Shown: positions 52,673 to 60,514 of the stretch, piece after piece
How positions within the stretch are numbered: position 1 is the first letter of the stretch
Layout: every line of letters starts with the position of its first letter
NCBI RefSeq assembly: GCF_002160055.1
Contig: NZ_NFJV01000024.1
Coordinates: forward strand, 1 to 60,550
Source: Mediterranea sp. An20
Lineage (GTDB): Bacteria; Bacteroidota; Bacteroidia; Bacteroidales; Bacteroidaceae
DNA length: 60,550 nucleotides
Reading direction: 5' to 3'
Position numbers and translations under genes: made by a program
Notes under the pieces: model-generated
What the model was told of the DNA's origin: nothing
The model's input: only the letters and a program-made list of their open reading frames with translations
The model's database searches: none

Positions 52673-52999
52673 TTAGTATGAAACAACTTTCAATCCTATC
52701 AAAGACGCTATAAGCGTGAACAGAAAGAAAAGCCGGATGGGAGTGGCAGGCTCCTTGAAAACGAATATTCCTATCAAGACCGTGCCGACCGCCCCGATGC
52801 CTGTCCAAATAGCGTATGCCGTTCCTAAAGGCAAAGTCTGTACAGCTTTGGCAAGCAAAGCCATGCTCAGTACGGTGGAAGCAAGGAAACCGCTTCCCCA
52901 CAGATAAAACTCAACTCCTGACGCCGTTCTCGTCTTCCCCAAACAGAATGTAAGGCTCACCTCAAATAATCCTGCGAACAATAAGACTATCCAATTCAT
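52673..52999 (-). CDS. SMR family multidrug/guanidinium exporter
   Basis: The 108-residue protein has four hydrophobic segments and the essential Glu in FAGLFEVSLTFCLG (residue ~13) of small multidrug resistance proteins. The region LPLGTAYAIWTGIGAVGTVLIGIFVFKEPATPIRLFFL is strongly SMR-like (SugE/EmrE class). Two such proteins often pair; here a single SMR gene is followed by an MFS gene. The promoter lies in the divergent region with the Crp/Fnr gene. Confidence 0.9.
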   Translation of the reverse strand: MNWIVLLFAGLFEVSLTFCLGKTRTASGVEFYLWGSGFLASTVLSMALLAKAVQTLPLGTAYAIWTGIGAVGTVLIGIFVFKEPATPIRLFFLFTLIASLIGLKVVSY

Positions 53000-53025
53000 A
53001 TCTATGATTTATTAAAATTCGGGCA

Positions 53026-53094
53026 CAAAGGTAAACAAGTAATCCCTCATAACTTTTTGCATTTGACAAAAACGCATTTTGCATTTGACAAAAA
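53026..53094. promoter_or_regulatory. Divergent promoter/operator region with two 18-bp direct repeats
   Basis: TTTTGCATTTGACAAAAA occurs at 53055-53072 and 53077-53094, 22 bp apart. Each copy has inverted ends (TTTTG...CAAAA), as for a dimeric regulator. A minus-strand TACCTTTG -7 box for the SMR gene lies at 53033-53026. The Crp/Fnr protein encoded just to the right is the obvious candidate to bind here. Confidence 0.65.
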
Positions 53095-53158
53095 AACAAC
53101 CGTTCATTCCCGTTTCTGTGTGTTATTTCATAATTTTGCACACCGATAACAATAAATT

Positions 53159-53722
53159 ATGGATATTAAGCAAATCATCAACCTGAGATATGCCATGCCG
53201 GACACGTCTTTGGACAGGTTACGGCAATGCCTGACGGAAGTTTCATACCCCAAAGGATACCGAGTGTTGGAAAGCGGGAAGGTGGAGAAAGACATCTTTT
53301 TCATCAAACAAGGTATTGTTCGCGCCTACACTTCGGTAGAAGGGAAAGAAATTACTTTTTGGGTCGGCAAAGAAGGGGCGACTCTCGTTTCCATGAAAGG
53401 ATACGTGAACGATGAACCGGGATATGAAACGATGGAGCTGATGGAGGATTCGGTCCTGTATGTATTGGAAAGGAAGAAACTGAAAGAATTGTTTTCAGAA
53501 GACTTGCACATCGCCAATTGGGGGCGGCGTTATGCTGAAATGGAGTTGCTTGCCACCGAAGAACGGCTGATTTCCATGTTGTCCGCCATCGCTTCGGAAC
53601 GGTATAAGGAGTTATTAGAGAAAGAACCTGACTTGTTGCAACGGTTACCATTGGGAAGTATCGCAACCTATTTAGGTGTCACACAAGCGAGCTTGAGCAG
53701 GATTAGAGCACAAATAAAGTGA
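53159..53722 (+). CDS. Crp/Fnr family transcriptional regulator
   Basis: The 187-residue protein has the cNMP-binding fold (GYRVLESGKVEKDIFFIKQGIVRAYTSVEGKEITFWVGKEGATLVSMKGYVNDEPGYETMELMEDSVLYVLERKKL, residues ~30-115) and a C-terminal helix-turn-helix (QRLPLGSIATYLGVTQASLSRIRAQIK). It lacks the R-S motif of cAMP receptors. It is divergent from the SMR-MFS pair and probably regulates them. Ligand unknown. Confidence 0.85.
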   Translation: MDIKQIINLRYAMPDTSLDRLRQCLTEVSYPKGYRVLESGKVEKDIFFIKQGIVRAYTSVEGKEITFWVGKEGATLVSMKGYVNDEPGYETMELMEDSVLYVLERKKLKELFSEDLHIANWGRRYAEMELLATEERLISMLSAIASERYKELLEKEPDLLQRLPLGSIATYLGVTQASLSRIRAQIK

Positions 53723-54372
53723 CGTTTCAACAAACAGGGGGACAGCAAGCGGTTTTGGTCTGCCCAAAACACAAACTTGCTACTATTGAAAAACTGAGTT
53801 CCGATTTTGGAGTAACTTATTAGCCTTTGGATAACCCAAAGGACAGTTTGCTGCTTCTGCCGGAAACAAACGGGGTGTCCAAAGGGGTGTAACCCCGTTG
53901 GCTCATTAGGGTGTTTTTAGCATGGGCGAAGCGGTGCGTGAAGAAAACGCCCTAATGAGCTATGGCTTTTGGTTCCCCAAAAGCCTGCGGCGGTGTCGGC
54001 GGTGATGTTGGCTGTTATCGGTTGCCTTTTTCTTTTCGCCAGCGATAAGGGCTTTCCCCTGTCGGTCGGCAGGATGGAAGTCCGTCCGACCAGCCTGCGG
54101 ATGGCGGTGTTCACCTCTGTTGCTTTCCCTGCGGACTTGTTGAGGGGTGAAAATCCGATGAATTGATGAATGGACAACATAACTCACTGACCACCAAAGA
54201 AATGCACTCTCAACATCTTTTCATCAAACCGCTCGCCAAAAGAAAAGTGATGAATGGCGTTGTGCTGCCTTTCTCTTTTCATCAGCCCAATCCTTTTGTT
54301 GAGGGTTTGATGAGCATGTAAGTGGCTGTCATTCTTTATGTTTATATATGCTTTCATCATTTCATCAAAATA
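53723..54372. other. 650-bp non-coding stretch in the element, tandem hairpins
   Basis: Two hairpins lie head to tail: AACGGGGT/ACCCCGTT (53869-53876/53892-53899) and the 17-bp GCTCATTAGGGTGTTTT/AAAACGCCCTAATGAGC (53901-53917/53944-53960, one wobble). Mobilisable Bacteroides elements carry such structures near the origin of transfer, but no mobilisation gene is present. From 54,215 to 54,370 the motif TTTCATCA or its complement TGATGA repeats several times. Small frames here look spurious. Confidence 0.5.
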
Positions 54373-55566
54373 TCAGAATGTTTCCAACTGAGCCTTGCTT
54401 GCCGTGTAGTAGCGTCCTATCCTCTTGACGGGTGAATATCCGCACTCACGGCTGTAGTCGCATTGGTAGGTGGTATAGGAAAGTGAATTGGATGCAGGGG
54501 TGAGCTTCCAGCACTCCTGCACCACCTTCCGCACCTGCGACTTCTCCACCTTGACTTGCGAGCAGACGAGCAACGGGATGATGTCATTGAGGCAAAAAGA
54601 AACAGACTCCACATCCATGCTTGCCATGATGTCGAGCAGCAGTTCTGCCATCTCAATCTCCAGTCGGTTGCGGTTGCTTCGGATTATCTTCCGCAGGGCA
54701 TCCGTTTCCAGCAGCTTCGGGTTGAACCACATGCGGCTTTCCTTCCCGGTGGATAGCCGTCTGTGTTGCAGGAAATGGAGAAAAGCTGGTATTTCCGTTT
54801 TCAGTTTTTGCAGGAAGTCGGTGTCGTCACTCTGTAACGGTACAATCTTCCGTACCCAATAGCGTGTTTCCCCTACGTCGATGATGACGGGCAGATGCTC
54901 GTTGTTGGAGCAAAGCACGAACTTGGCAAAGAAGCCTATCTCGTCACGGTCTTTCCCTTTCGCCTCCACCTTGTAGGATAGCGTGGTGCTGAGGTTCTTC
55001 AGCCGCTCGCTGTCCTCACGGCGGTTGAGCAATACCTCGTCCACCATGATGAGCAGCTTGCCTGCCCAGTCGGAATTGAACTGGCTGCGGAAGTCCTCGT
55101 TGGTGTTGAACGTCACGTTGTTTTGGAAGATTGCTTTCAGGAAGTTCAGGAACGTACTCTTGCCCGTGTTCCTTTCTTCGGACACGAGCAGCAGGATGGG
55201 CAGCTTCTGAATGGGGTAAAGATACAGCAGTTGGAGGTAGTCCATGCCCAATTCATATTGTTCGCCGAAGATGTGTTCCACCAGTGAGCGGATGCAGGGG
55301 AAATCCCCCTCCTGCGGTCGGTGGCTTATCGGCTCATAGAGGTTGAGGAACTTGCCGACTACGGGCTTGTAGTCCACATGGTCGGGTACGGTGCAGAAGC
55401 CGTCATACTTGGGAACACTTGCCATGTAGTCCTTGCCGTAATCCTGCCGCAGGGTCTCGGAATTCCATGCGATGCGTTTCCTCACATAGCCGCCGTCAAT
55501 GCGGGGCTGGTCCACAATCTTGTAGAGCGTGGTGCCTACTCGGATGAATTCTTCTTTCTTTTCCAT
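54373..55566 (-). CDS. Primase-helicase/VapE-like ATPase of the element
   Basis: The 397-residue protein has an N-terminal segment of unknown fold and a superfamily-3-like ATPase: PILLLVSEERNTGKSTFLNFL (Walker A, ~125), GKLLIMVDEVLL (Walker B, ~167), FAKFVLCSNNEH (sensor) and WVRKIVPL. This is the DUF5906/VapE-type helicase used by mobile elements for replication or excision. It is preceded by a promoter module (55622-55690) almost identical in layout to the integrase promoter. Confidence 0.8.
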   Translation of the reverse strand: MEKKEEFIRVGTTLYKIVDQPRIDGGYVRKRIAWNSETLRQDYGKDYMASVPKYDGFCTVPDHVDYKPVVGKFLNLYEPISHRPQEGDFPCIRSLVEHIFGEQYELGMDYLQLLYLYPIQKLPILLLVSEERNTGKSTFLNFLKAIFQNNVTFNTNEDFRSQFNSDWAGKLLIMVDEVLLNRREDSERLKNLSTTLSYKVEAKGKDRDEIGFFAKFVLCSNNEHLPVIIDVGETRYWVRKIVPLQSDDTDFLQKLKTEIPAFLHFLQHRRLSTGKESRMWFNPKLLETDALRKIIRSNRNRLEIEMAELLLDIMASMDVESVSFCLNDIIPLLVCSQVKVEKSQVRKVVQECWKLTPASNSLSYTTYQCDYSRECGYSPVKRIGRYYTASKAQLETF

Positions 55567-55621
55567 GTTTTTAATACAGATTTAGTGCCGCCGACACCCT
55601 GTCGGCAAGCGGATTAAGCAT

Positions 55622-55690
55622 GGTTGCAAAGCTACGGCAGGACGGCTAAAACCTTGATACGTAAAACGATGAAGAACGGCGCAAAAGAAA
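55622..55690 (-). promoter_or_regulatory. Element promoter module A (before the primase-helicase)
   Basis: Minus-strand TAGCTTTG (55634-55627) followed upstream, after 14 bp, by AAACCTTGATA (55649-55659 on +) and CGGCGCAAA (55677-55685). The same blocks with the same spacing recur at 57467-57535. Confidence 0.6.
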
Positions 55691-55754
55691 CTGACAGATA
55701 AGAAAATGGAGCGGAACAGGTAATATCAGCCATCGAAAGGCGAAAAGAAAAAGC

Positions 55755-55782
55755 CCGAAGAAGCAAAACCGTACTTCTTCGG
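55755..55782 (-). terminator. Intrinsic terminator of the integrase operon
   Basis: CCGAAGAAG (55755-55763) pairs with CTTCTTCGG (55774-55782), a 9-bp perfect stem, followed on the minus strand by GCTTTTTCTTTTC. It is 73 bp after the RhuM-like gene stop. Confidence 0.8.
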
Positions 55783-55854
55783 ACTGAAAATGTATGGATA
55801 TGTGACAGCACGGGCGTATTGATGAATGGATGTATTGACGAATAATCGCACCCA

Positions 55855-56226
55855 TTAACATTTACACGGCTGTCCGTCACTTAACGATATGCATAGCACT
55901 TGCCTTTCTTTTCGCAAGTACAGCCTTTCCAACAGGGCATTGCGCACCCTTGCAGCGTTGGGCGTGTTGATGTGGAAAGCAAGTGCCACGACCATTGGCA
56001 GGGCGTACACGTCCGTAAAGTAGCCGTTGGACAGTTTGACGTGCCTTTCCGCTTCGTAAGGTTGCAACACTCCGCTCTTGTACACGGCTCGGATGGCAGC
56101 ATGGAGTGTCGGGGCAATTACATCAAAAAGCTCCACCAATTCCATTTCGCTCATCCATACATTGGTGGTATCGGACGGTACGGCAATCCTGCCGCACCCG
56201 TCCATCGTTATGGCTTCACGTTTCAT
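55855..56226 (-). CDS. RhuM-like small protein next to the integrase
   Basis: The 123-residue protein has a helical core NVWMSEMELVELFDVIAPTLHAAIRAVYKSGVLQPYEAERHVKLSNGYFTDVYALPMVVALAFHINTPNAARVRNALLERLY, which resembles RhuM/virulence-protein N-terminal domains (WMSEMELVELFDV ... QVYALPMVVALAFHI). It may bind DNA. Its ATG overlaps the integrase stop by 4 bp, and it is probably a co-factor of excision. Function is not proven. Confidence 0.6.
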   Translation of the reverse strand: MKREAITMDGCGRIAVPSDTTNVWMSEMELVELFDVIAPTLHAAIRAVYKSGVLQPYEAERHVKLSNGYFTDVYALPMVVALAFHINTPNAARVRNALLERLYLRKERQVLCISLSDGQPCKC

Positions 56227-57452
56227 ACACCTGCCACTTTAATGTCACCGAATGACTTGCTCAGCTGGTTGCCGAATGCCGTCAGGTCGTTGTCCAGCTT
56301 TTGCGTGGTTATCTTCGCATAGATTTGGGTCGTCTTGATGTTGGTGTGACCCAAAACACGGCTTACGCTCTCTATCGGCATACCCTTGCAGAGAGCCAGG
56401 GTTGCGAATCCATGACGTGAGCAATGAAAGCTAATCGACTTATTTACACCGCATTCCCGTATCATCTTCTTTAACGGCTTGCATATAGACCAATAGTTCA
56501 GATTAGGGAAAACAAGATTGTCCTCTTGGAACGGACGGTAACGCTCGATTATCTGCAAAGGGATGTCCAGCAGCTTTACTTGGTACGGTACGCCCGTCTT
56601 GTGCCGTTTGGAAACAATCCACTTCTCGCCGTTCACCTCCACAATGCGGTCGGTGGTCAGTTCCTTGATGTCCACGAAAGAGAGGGCGGTGAAGCTCGCA
56701 AACACGAACAGGTCACGGATGTATGCCAGCTTCGGGTCTGTGAACTCGTGCGTCATCACCGCTTTCAACTCGTCCTCCGTCAGGAACTCACGTTCCTTGA
56801 TATTCGGGCTGATGTGGAACTGCGCAAACGGGTTTCTCGGTATCAGCCCGTTGAAGTGCGCACGCATCACCACGCCTTTCAGCCACATGCACTTTTCCCA
56901 TATCGTGCCGTTGCGCAATCCCGCTTCCGTGGAAAGATAGACCGCAAACTCCTTGATGAAGTCGGGCGTAAGTTCCAGCATCGACATGTCGCTGCGCCTG
57001 TAGAACGACTTGATGAACGCCGCCACATAGTTTCTTGCCACTACCCTTGACTGATAGGTCGCCATCTTCCTGTCCTTGCCGACACGCTTCTTGAACACCT
57101 CGTTTTCACGGTCGAAGGCTTTGAGCAGCGTCTCATACTCGCCACCTATGCCCTGATAGGCGTTACGCACCATCTCTGCCGTCACAAACGCCTCACAGTC
57201 GGATATGCGCTGGTAGTGCTTGATGATTTGCGCCTTGATGTTGTCGAGCGCAAGGTTCGTTTCCCTCGCCTCCACGCTCTTGCCTTTGGCACGGTTGCCC
57301 TTTGCGTCCCATAATGTCTTTGGAATGCTCCGCTTGCAACTGAACTGCGCCACCGTTCCGTTGATTGTAACCCGTCCCATGATGGGGACAATTCCATTCT
57401 TCTCCTTGCTGCCGTTCGCATAGAACAGCACGCGAAATGTACTCCTTGTCAT
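56223..57452 (-). CDS. Tyrosine-type site-specific integrase
   Basis: The 409-residue protein has the arm-binding domain (~1-95), a SAM-like core-binding domain (~105-205) and the catalytic domain (~220-400) with FVFASFTALSFVDIKEL (box I), SFHCSRHGFATLAL (H-x-x-R) and LGHTNIKTTQIYAKI (catalytic Tyr). Like many Bacteroides integrases of the CTnDOT type, the first box lacks the usual Arg. It should move the element by strand exchange. Start codon ATG at 57452; it is the right-most gene of the element. Confidence 0.92.
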   Translation of the reverse strand: MTRSTFRVLFYANGSKEKNGIVPIMGRVTINGTVAQFSCKRSIPKTLWDAKGNRAKGKSVEARETNLALDNIKAQIIKHYQRISDCEAFVTAEMVRNAYQGIGGEYETLLKAFDRENEVFKKRVGKDRKMATYQSRVVARNYVAAFIKSFYRRSDMSMLELTPDFIKEFAVYLSTEAGLRNGTIWEKCMWLKGVVMRAHFNGLIPRNPFAQFHISPNIKEREFLTEDELKAVMTHEFTDPKLAYIRDLFVFASFTALSFVDIKELTTDRIVEVNGEKWIVSKRHKTGVPYQVKLLDIPLQIIERYRPFQEDNLVFPNLNYWSICKPLKKMIRECGVNKSISFHCSRHGFATLALCKGMPIESVSRVLGHTNIKTTQIYAKITTQKLDNDLTAFGNQLSKSFGDIKVAGV

Positions 57453-57466
57453 ACTCGTCCTTTTTT

Positions 57467-57535
57467 GGTTGCAAAACTATAAATCAACGAGTTAAACCTT
57501 GATAAGCAAACCTACGCAGAGCGGCGCAAACGGAA
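57467..57535 (-). promoter_or_regulatory. Element promoter module B (before the integrase)
   Basis: Minus-strand TAGTTTTG (57479-57472), 14 bp, AAACCTTGATA (57494-57504) and CGGCGCAAA (57522-57530). Same blocks, order and spacing as module A. Confidence 0.6.
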
Positions 57536-57660
57536 CGGCGACTGTTAAATCTGCACTTTCATTGGGTAACGAATAGGAAACCGTTCTCTTGCTTCAATCC
57601 GCTTTGAAACGGTTTTCAGCCCTCTTCCCAACTTCCGTGATTTTCTCCTAACTACTTAAT

Positions 57661-59088
57661 TCACAGATTATATTGCGTTAATCTGCTGAATTTCGGAGGT
57701 TTTTCCATAGATTTTCCATAAGTTTGCTCGTATTTTTTGCGCTGCTCATCCGTCAGCTTTTGATAGAAGTCTGGATGTAACACCCTGACTCGAGAATCAC
57801 ACATTGCTTTTTTCCCTTCTATGGTAGGGATAATGTTCCAGTTCGGTATATGCATCTTCCACAAATTCTGCATATCCTCATAGAACTTAGTTGTTACTTC
57901 GTCGTCCTTATCGCTGTGAAAATTCACTACACACATTTCACGGGAAAGAGATGTGTCATTATTTTCTTGAGTATAATAATCAAATAAGACGTTCATTATT
58001 TCTCTCAATACACCTTCATTCACTTTCCCTTTTTCCAATTTAGATTGAACATTCTCTGGTAAAAGAATGTTATTGCGTTTTTCAACAGGATAAAAGCGCT
58101 TCGAATGAAAGATAAAGTTGACACCAAAATGTTCCGTTCCAAGTAGTGGAAACCATAGGAAAAGGCTTGGAATGTTTGAAACTGGACCGCTTTCTTGGGG
58201 AAAAGGAGGCAATATCACCATATCTTTTCCGTCTTTACTTTGCAGACTTCTTATTTTTGAAGTTTTGGAGGGCTGAGCTTCATTAAAATATGTATATTCG
58301 ATTCCGTTATCAACTATTTCCCAGTCACTATGGTTGTTAATGGGCGCAATCTGTTTATTCGTAGACTTCTTAATGCGATAATGTTTGTTTGCAAATTCAT
58401 CAATCACCTCAACTTCTTTTATGCGGTCATTTATAGTAAGTACAAAAGGCATAAAGCGGACAGCACTTTCCAGTTGGCTGGATACAGCTACGACCTTATC
58501 AGGCTCCAAATTGTAAGTGAAGCTGGTCCATTTATTAGGCAATTCTGGATAAATTGGGAGCTTTTTATACATTTCATTTACCAATTTCATCTCTTTGTGC
58601 ATTTCACATATAGCTTGCTCGATATTGTCACTTCCACAGAATGACCTGTCCAATTCAAAACCACCGAGTTCCACGTATCCTTTCAAAGTGTTCGGATTGC
58701 TCATTACTTCATAAGGGCCATCTACTACAACCTTACTGTTGAAAGCATGTGTCGTCATGAATCCTGTCCCATATTGACCGACCAAGTCCGCACCTGGATT
58801 ATCTTTGGAGCTGTTTTGATTTACCAAAGCCAATAGAGACAGGTAATTAAATGGTTTTCCGTGGTGCATAAATATAAATTTGTCCTTATGCAGTTCTATA
58901 CGAATACGACAATTCTCATCCATATCACGTGCATTTTGTACTAATTCCCAAATAGCACGTTCTCCACTTTTCTCATCAAGATTTTCAATGCCTTGACTTA
59001 TTTTCTTACAGTAGCCTAGAAGTTCCTGGCGCTCTTTAAGATATGTTTGATACTCTTCTATTGTTTCAAATGTTACACTTTCTCTCAT
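57661..59088 (-). pseudogene. HSP90/sacsin-type ATPase N-terminal part of a split NO VEIN-like protein
   Basis: From MRESVTFETIEEYQTYLKERQELLGYCKK (475 codons) the frame encodes a GHKL ATPase: ERAIWELVQNARDMDENCRIRIELHKDKFIFMHHGKPF (N box with Asn), SSKDNPGADLVGQYGTGFMTTHAF (G boxes). The frame ends in TGA soon after …KPPKFSRLTQYNL, without the C-terminal domain of this family. A TACCTTTG box (59158-59151) and CTTG 18 bp upstream precede it. The likely continuation is the DUF3883 piece at 51.2-49.4 kb. Intact relatives occur in defence islands, so an antiviral role is possible but not shown. Confidence 0.7.
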
Positions 59089-59656
59089 ATCTATAATACG
59101 AATACATTTTCTTTTCCCATAGAGAATAGTTAATCCTATATTTTGCCAAACAAAGGTAGTCAATTGCACCTTAAATCAAGAAAGAAATGTGAAAAAGTTT
59201 ATTATTGCAGCGAGATTGTTTTATCAAGACAATGGATGGTTTAGCTTCCTAACCTTTAAGTAAATGTGCAAAATTACATGATACTAAACACAGAGGCACG
59301 GAGACACAGAGTTTTTGTTTTCTTGTCCATAGCTCACAGAGTTAATTTCCCTTCTCTCGTATGCGGCGAAGCCGCGGACTCTGTGTCCTCCTGTCATTTT
59401 TACCGACAGACAGTTACAGAACTTTGTGTCTCTGTGTTTGATATAAACTAATTCTGATTGATTACTTAGGTTTGGCAAGTTTAAATTGAATTATGGTAAT
59501 CTGCATATCCGCTGACCCGATATATTGGAGGGTATATGCGATTCTGTCTATAAAGAAAGATCGACAAATCTTTAATATTTAAAGACTTGACGATTCTTTT
59601 ATGGGATAGGATAAATCTGCCGATTGGATATATAAATAGGTCGGTGAATCCTGCCT
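59089..59656. other. Intergenic region with palindromic element copy B
   Basis: Holds the ATPase promoter, copy B of the palindromic element, and an AT-rich stretch (59,470-59,650) with an imperfect palindrome AAAGATCGACAA…TTGACGATTCTTT centred near 59,575. I see no gene. Confidence 0.5.
59257..59467. repeat. ~210-bp palindromic element, copy B (inverted)
   Basis: Copy B is the reverse complement of copy A at 44256-44475, sharing both outer flanks (AAATGTGCAAAATTAC side and the AATTCTGATTGATTACTT side) and the central GCGGCGAAGCCGC hairpin. Divergence is small. Confidence 0.8.
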
Positions 59657-59953
59657 TTATATCAGTATTCCAGTTTTTATGATGTCAGCATATAGAGGAT
59701 TATTTGTATCCTCTGTAAGCAAAACAGGCTCTATAAGATTACTTATCTTACGCTTCAGTTTCCACAGTAAAGGAGTATCTTCAAAGTAATCATCGCTCAT
59801 TCGTTCCACCACAACGGCAATATCAATGTCGCTGTCCTCCGTATGGTTGCCTTTGCTGTATGAGCCATAAAGGTAAAGAGCCTTTAAGGGCAACCGTTCT
59901 GCAACTGCCGCTTTATAGCGTTGTGCTAATTTTATAGCTTGCTCTTTATCCAT
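59657..59953 (-). CDS. MNT-type nucleotidyltransferase (antitoxin-like)
   Basis: The 98-residue protein has the nucleotidyltransferase motif LYLYGSYSKGNHTEDSDIDIAVVVERMSDD (G-S-x-x...D-x-D). Minimal nucleotidyltransferases pair with HEPN proteins as antitoxins that modify their partner. The ATG lies within the last 22 bp of the HEPN gene, so the two are coupled. Confidence 0.88.
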   Translation of the reverse strand: MDKEQAIKLAQRYKAAVAERLPLKALYLYGSYSKGNHTEDSDIDIAVVVERMSDDYFEDTPLLWKLKRKISNLIEPVLLTEDTNNPLYADIIKTGILI

Positions 59954-60288
59954 ATTCTTAATTTGTCAGTTTGTTCAATCAGTTCTTTGCAACGGTCAAC
60001 GGTCAGACTTTTCATCAACCGCTCCTTATATGAGGGGTAACGTGCTTCTATGTTCAACGGTTCAAGCTCATCTATGAAGTCCGTTTGTTCTTCTGACATA
60101 TCTTTATCCAAACCGCTTTTCTCGGCAAGTCTTGATAAGCTATGAATCTTCAAAGGTGGTTCTTCCAACACTTTACTCCAATATGCCTTAAGAATCTTTT
60201 CTATGGTTTGGTGACACATGAAAGCTACATAAAGGTAACGTTTGGTTTCAAGCATTGCCTTTGCCGTATCAAAGTCATAGTCGGACAT
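59932..60288 (-). CDS. HEPN domain protein (putative toxin), N-terminus doubtful
   Basis: The 118-residue helical protein contains LYVAFMCHQTIEKILKAYWSK (residues ~18-38) and the C-terminal helix of the HEPN fold; such proteins are RNases of toxin-antitoxin pairs. Related proteins begin about 10 residues earlier (…YWIEMSDYDFD). An upstream ATG at 60317 gives MNDKGHI in the wrong frame, one base short, so a 1-bp deletion may have removed the native start. Translation from the internal ATG at 60288 is the fallback. Confidence 0.75.
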   Translation of the reverse strand: MSDYDFDTAKAMLETKRYLYVAFMCHQTIEKILKAYWSKVLEEPPLKIHSLSRLAEKSGLDKDMSEEQTDFIDELEPLNIEARYPSYKERLMKSLTVDRCKELIEQTDKLRIWIKSKL

Positions 60289-60313
60289 TTCAATCCAATA
60301 TGTCCTTTGTCAT

Positions 60314-60514
60314 TCATTTGTATTTCTCTAATAAGTGAGTTATATCGCCTGCAAGAGATTGCAGAACGTATTTCTGAGCATAAATCCAAAGTATATCTGC
60401 TGAAAGACTTCCTTTTTCTTCTATCACGTATTTAACGTGAGTTCGATATAAATCAAAACATAGCAAGTTGCCCGTCCTTGACGAAACATAAGTCAATGGC
60501 GGGTTTCTTTTCAA
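60314..60514 (-). CDS. Small unrecognised gene or remnant upstream of HEPN
   Basis: A 66-codon frame (possible TTG start; no ATG; a TAG lies upstream at about 60,531) ending AGDITHLLEKYK with TGA at 60316-60314. Its stop overlaps the ATG at 60317 by ATGA, the usual coupling for this organism, which suggests a real gene end. It may be a 3' remnant of a larger gene. I do not recognise the protein. Confidence 0.35.
   Translation of the reverse strand: MKRNPPLTYVSSRTGNLLCFDLYRTHVKYVIEEKGSLSADILWIYAQKYVLQSLAGDITHLLEKYK

Larger units (their letters stand above)
51249..57674. mobile_element. ~6.4 kb integrative element inserted in the NO VEIN-like gene
   Basis: Boundaries are inferred from where the two gene fragments end. 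A shared ATATT (51244-51248 and 57670-57674) lies in the same codon phase in both fragments, so removing one copy with the intervening DNA restores an open frame (…RLTQYATQVRY…). Near the ends AATCTGT (51256-51262) and its complement ACAGATT (57663-57669) form inverted arms. Contents: SMR and MFS exporters, Crp/Fnr regulator, hairpin-rich gap, primase-helicase, RhuM-like gene and a tyrosine integrase. Both ends are unproven. Confidence 0.6.

Noticed and set aside
53969..54166. A 65-codon frame in the element's hairpin-rich gap
   Set aside because: No recognisable domain or ribosome site, and its codons follow the palindrome; not supported.
59284..59478. A 64-codon frame (…KFCNCLSVKMTGGHRVRGFAAYERREI…) within the palindromic element
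   Set aside because: It lies entirely within the repeat and arises on the antisense arm; it looks like a recurring spurious gene call.
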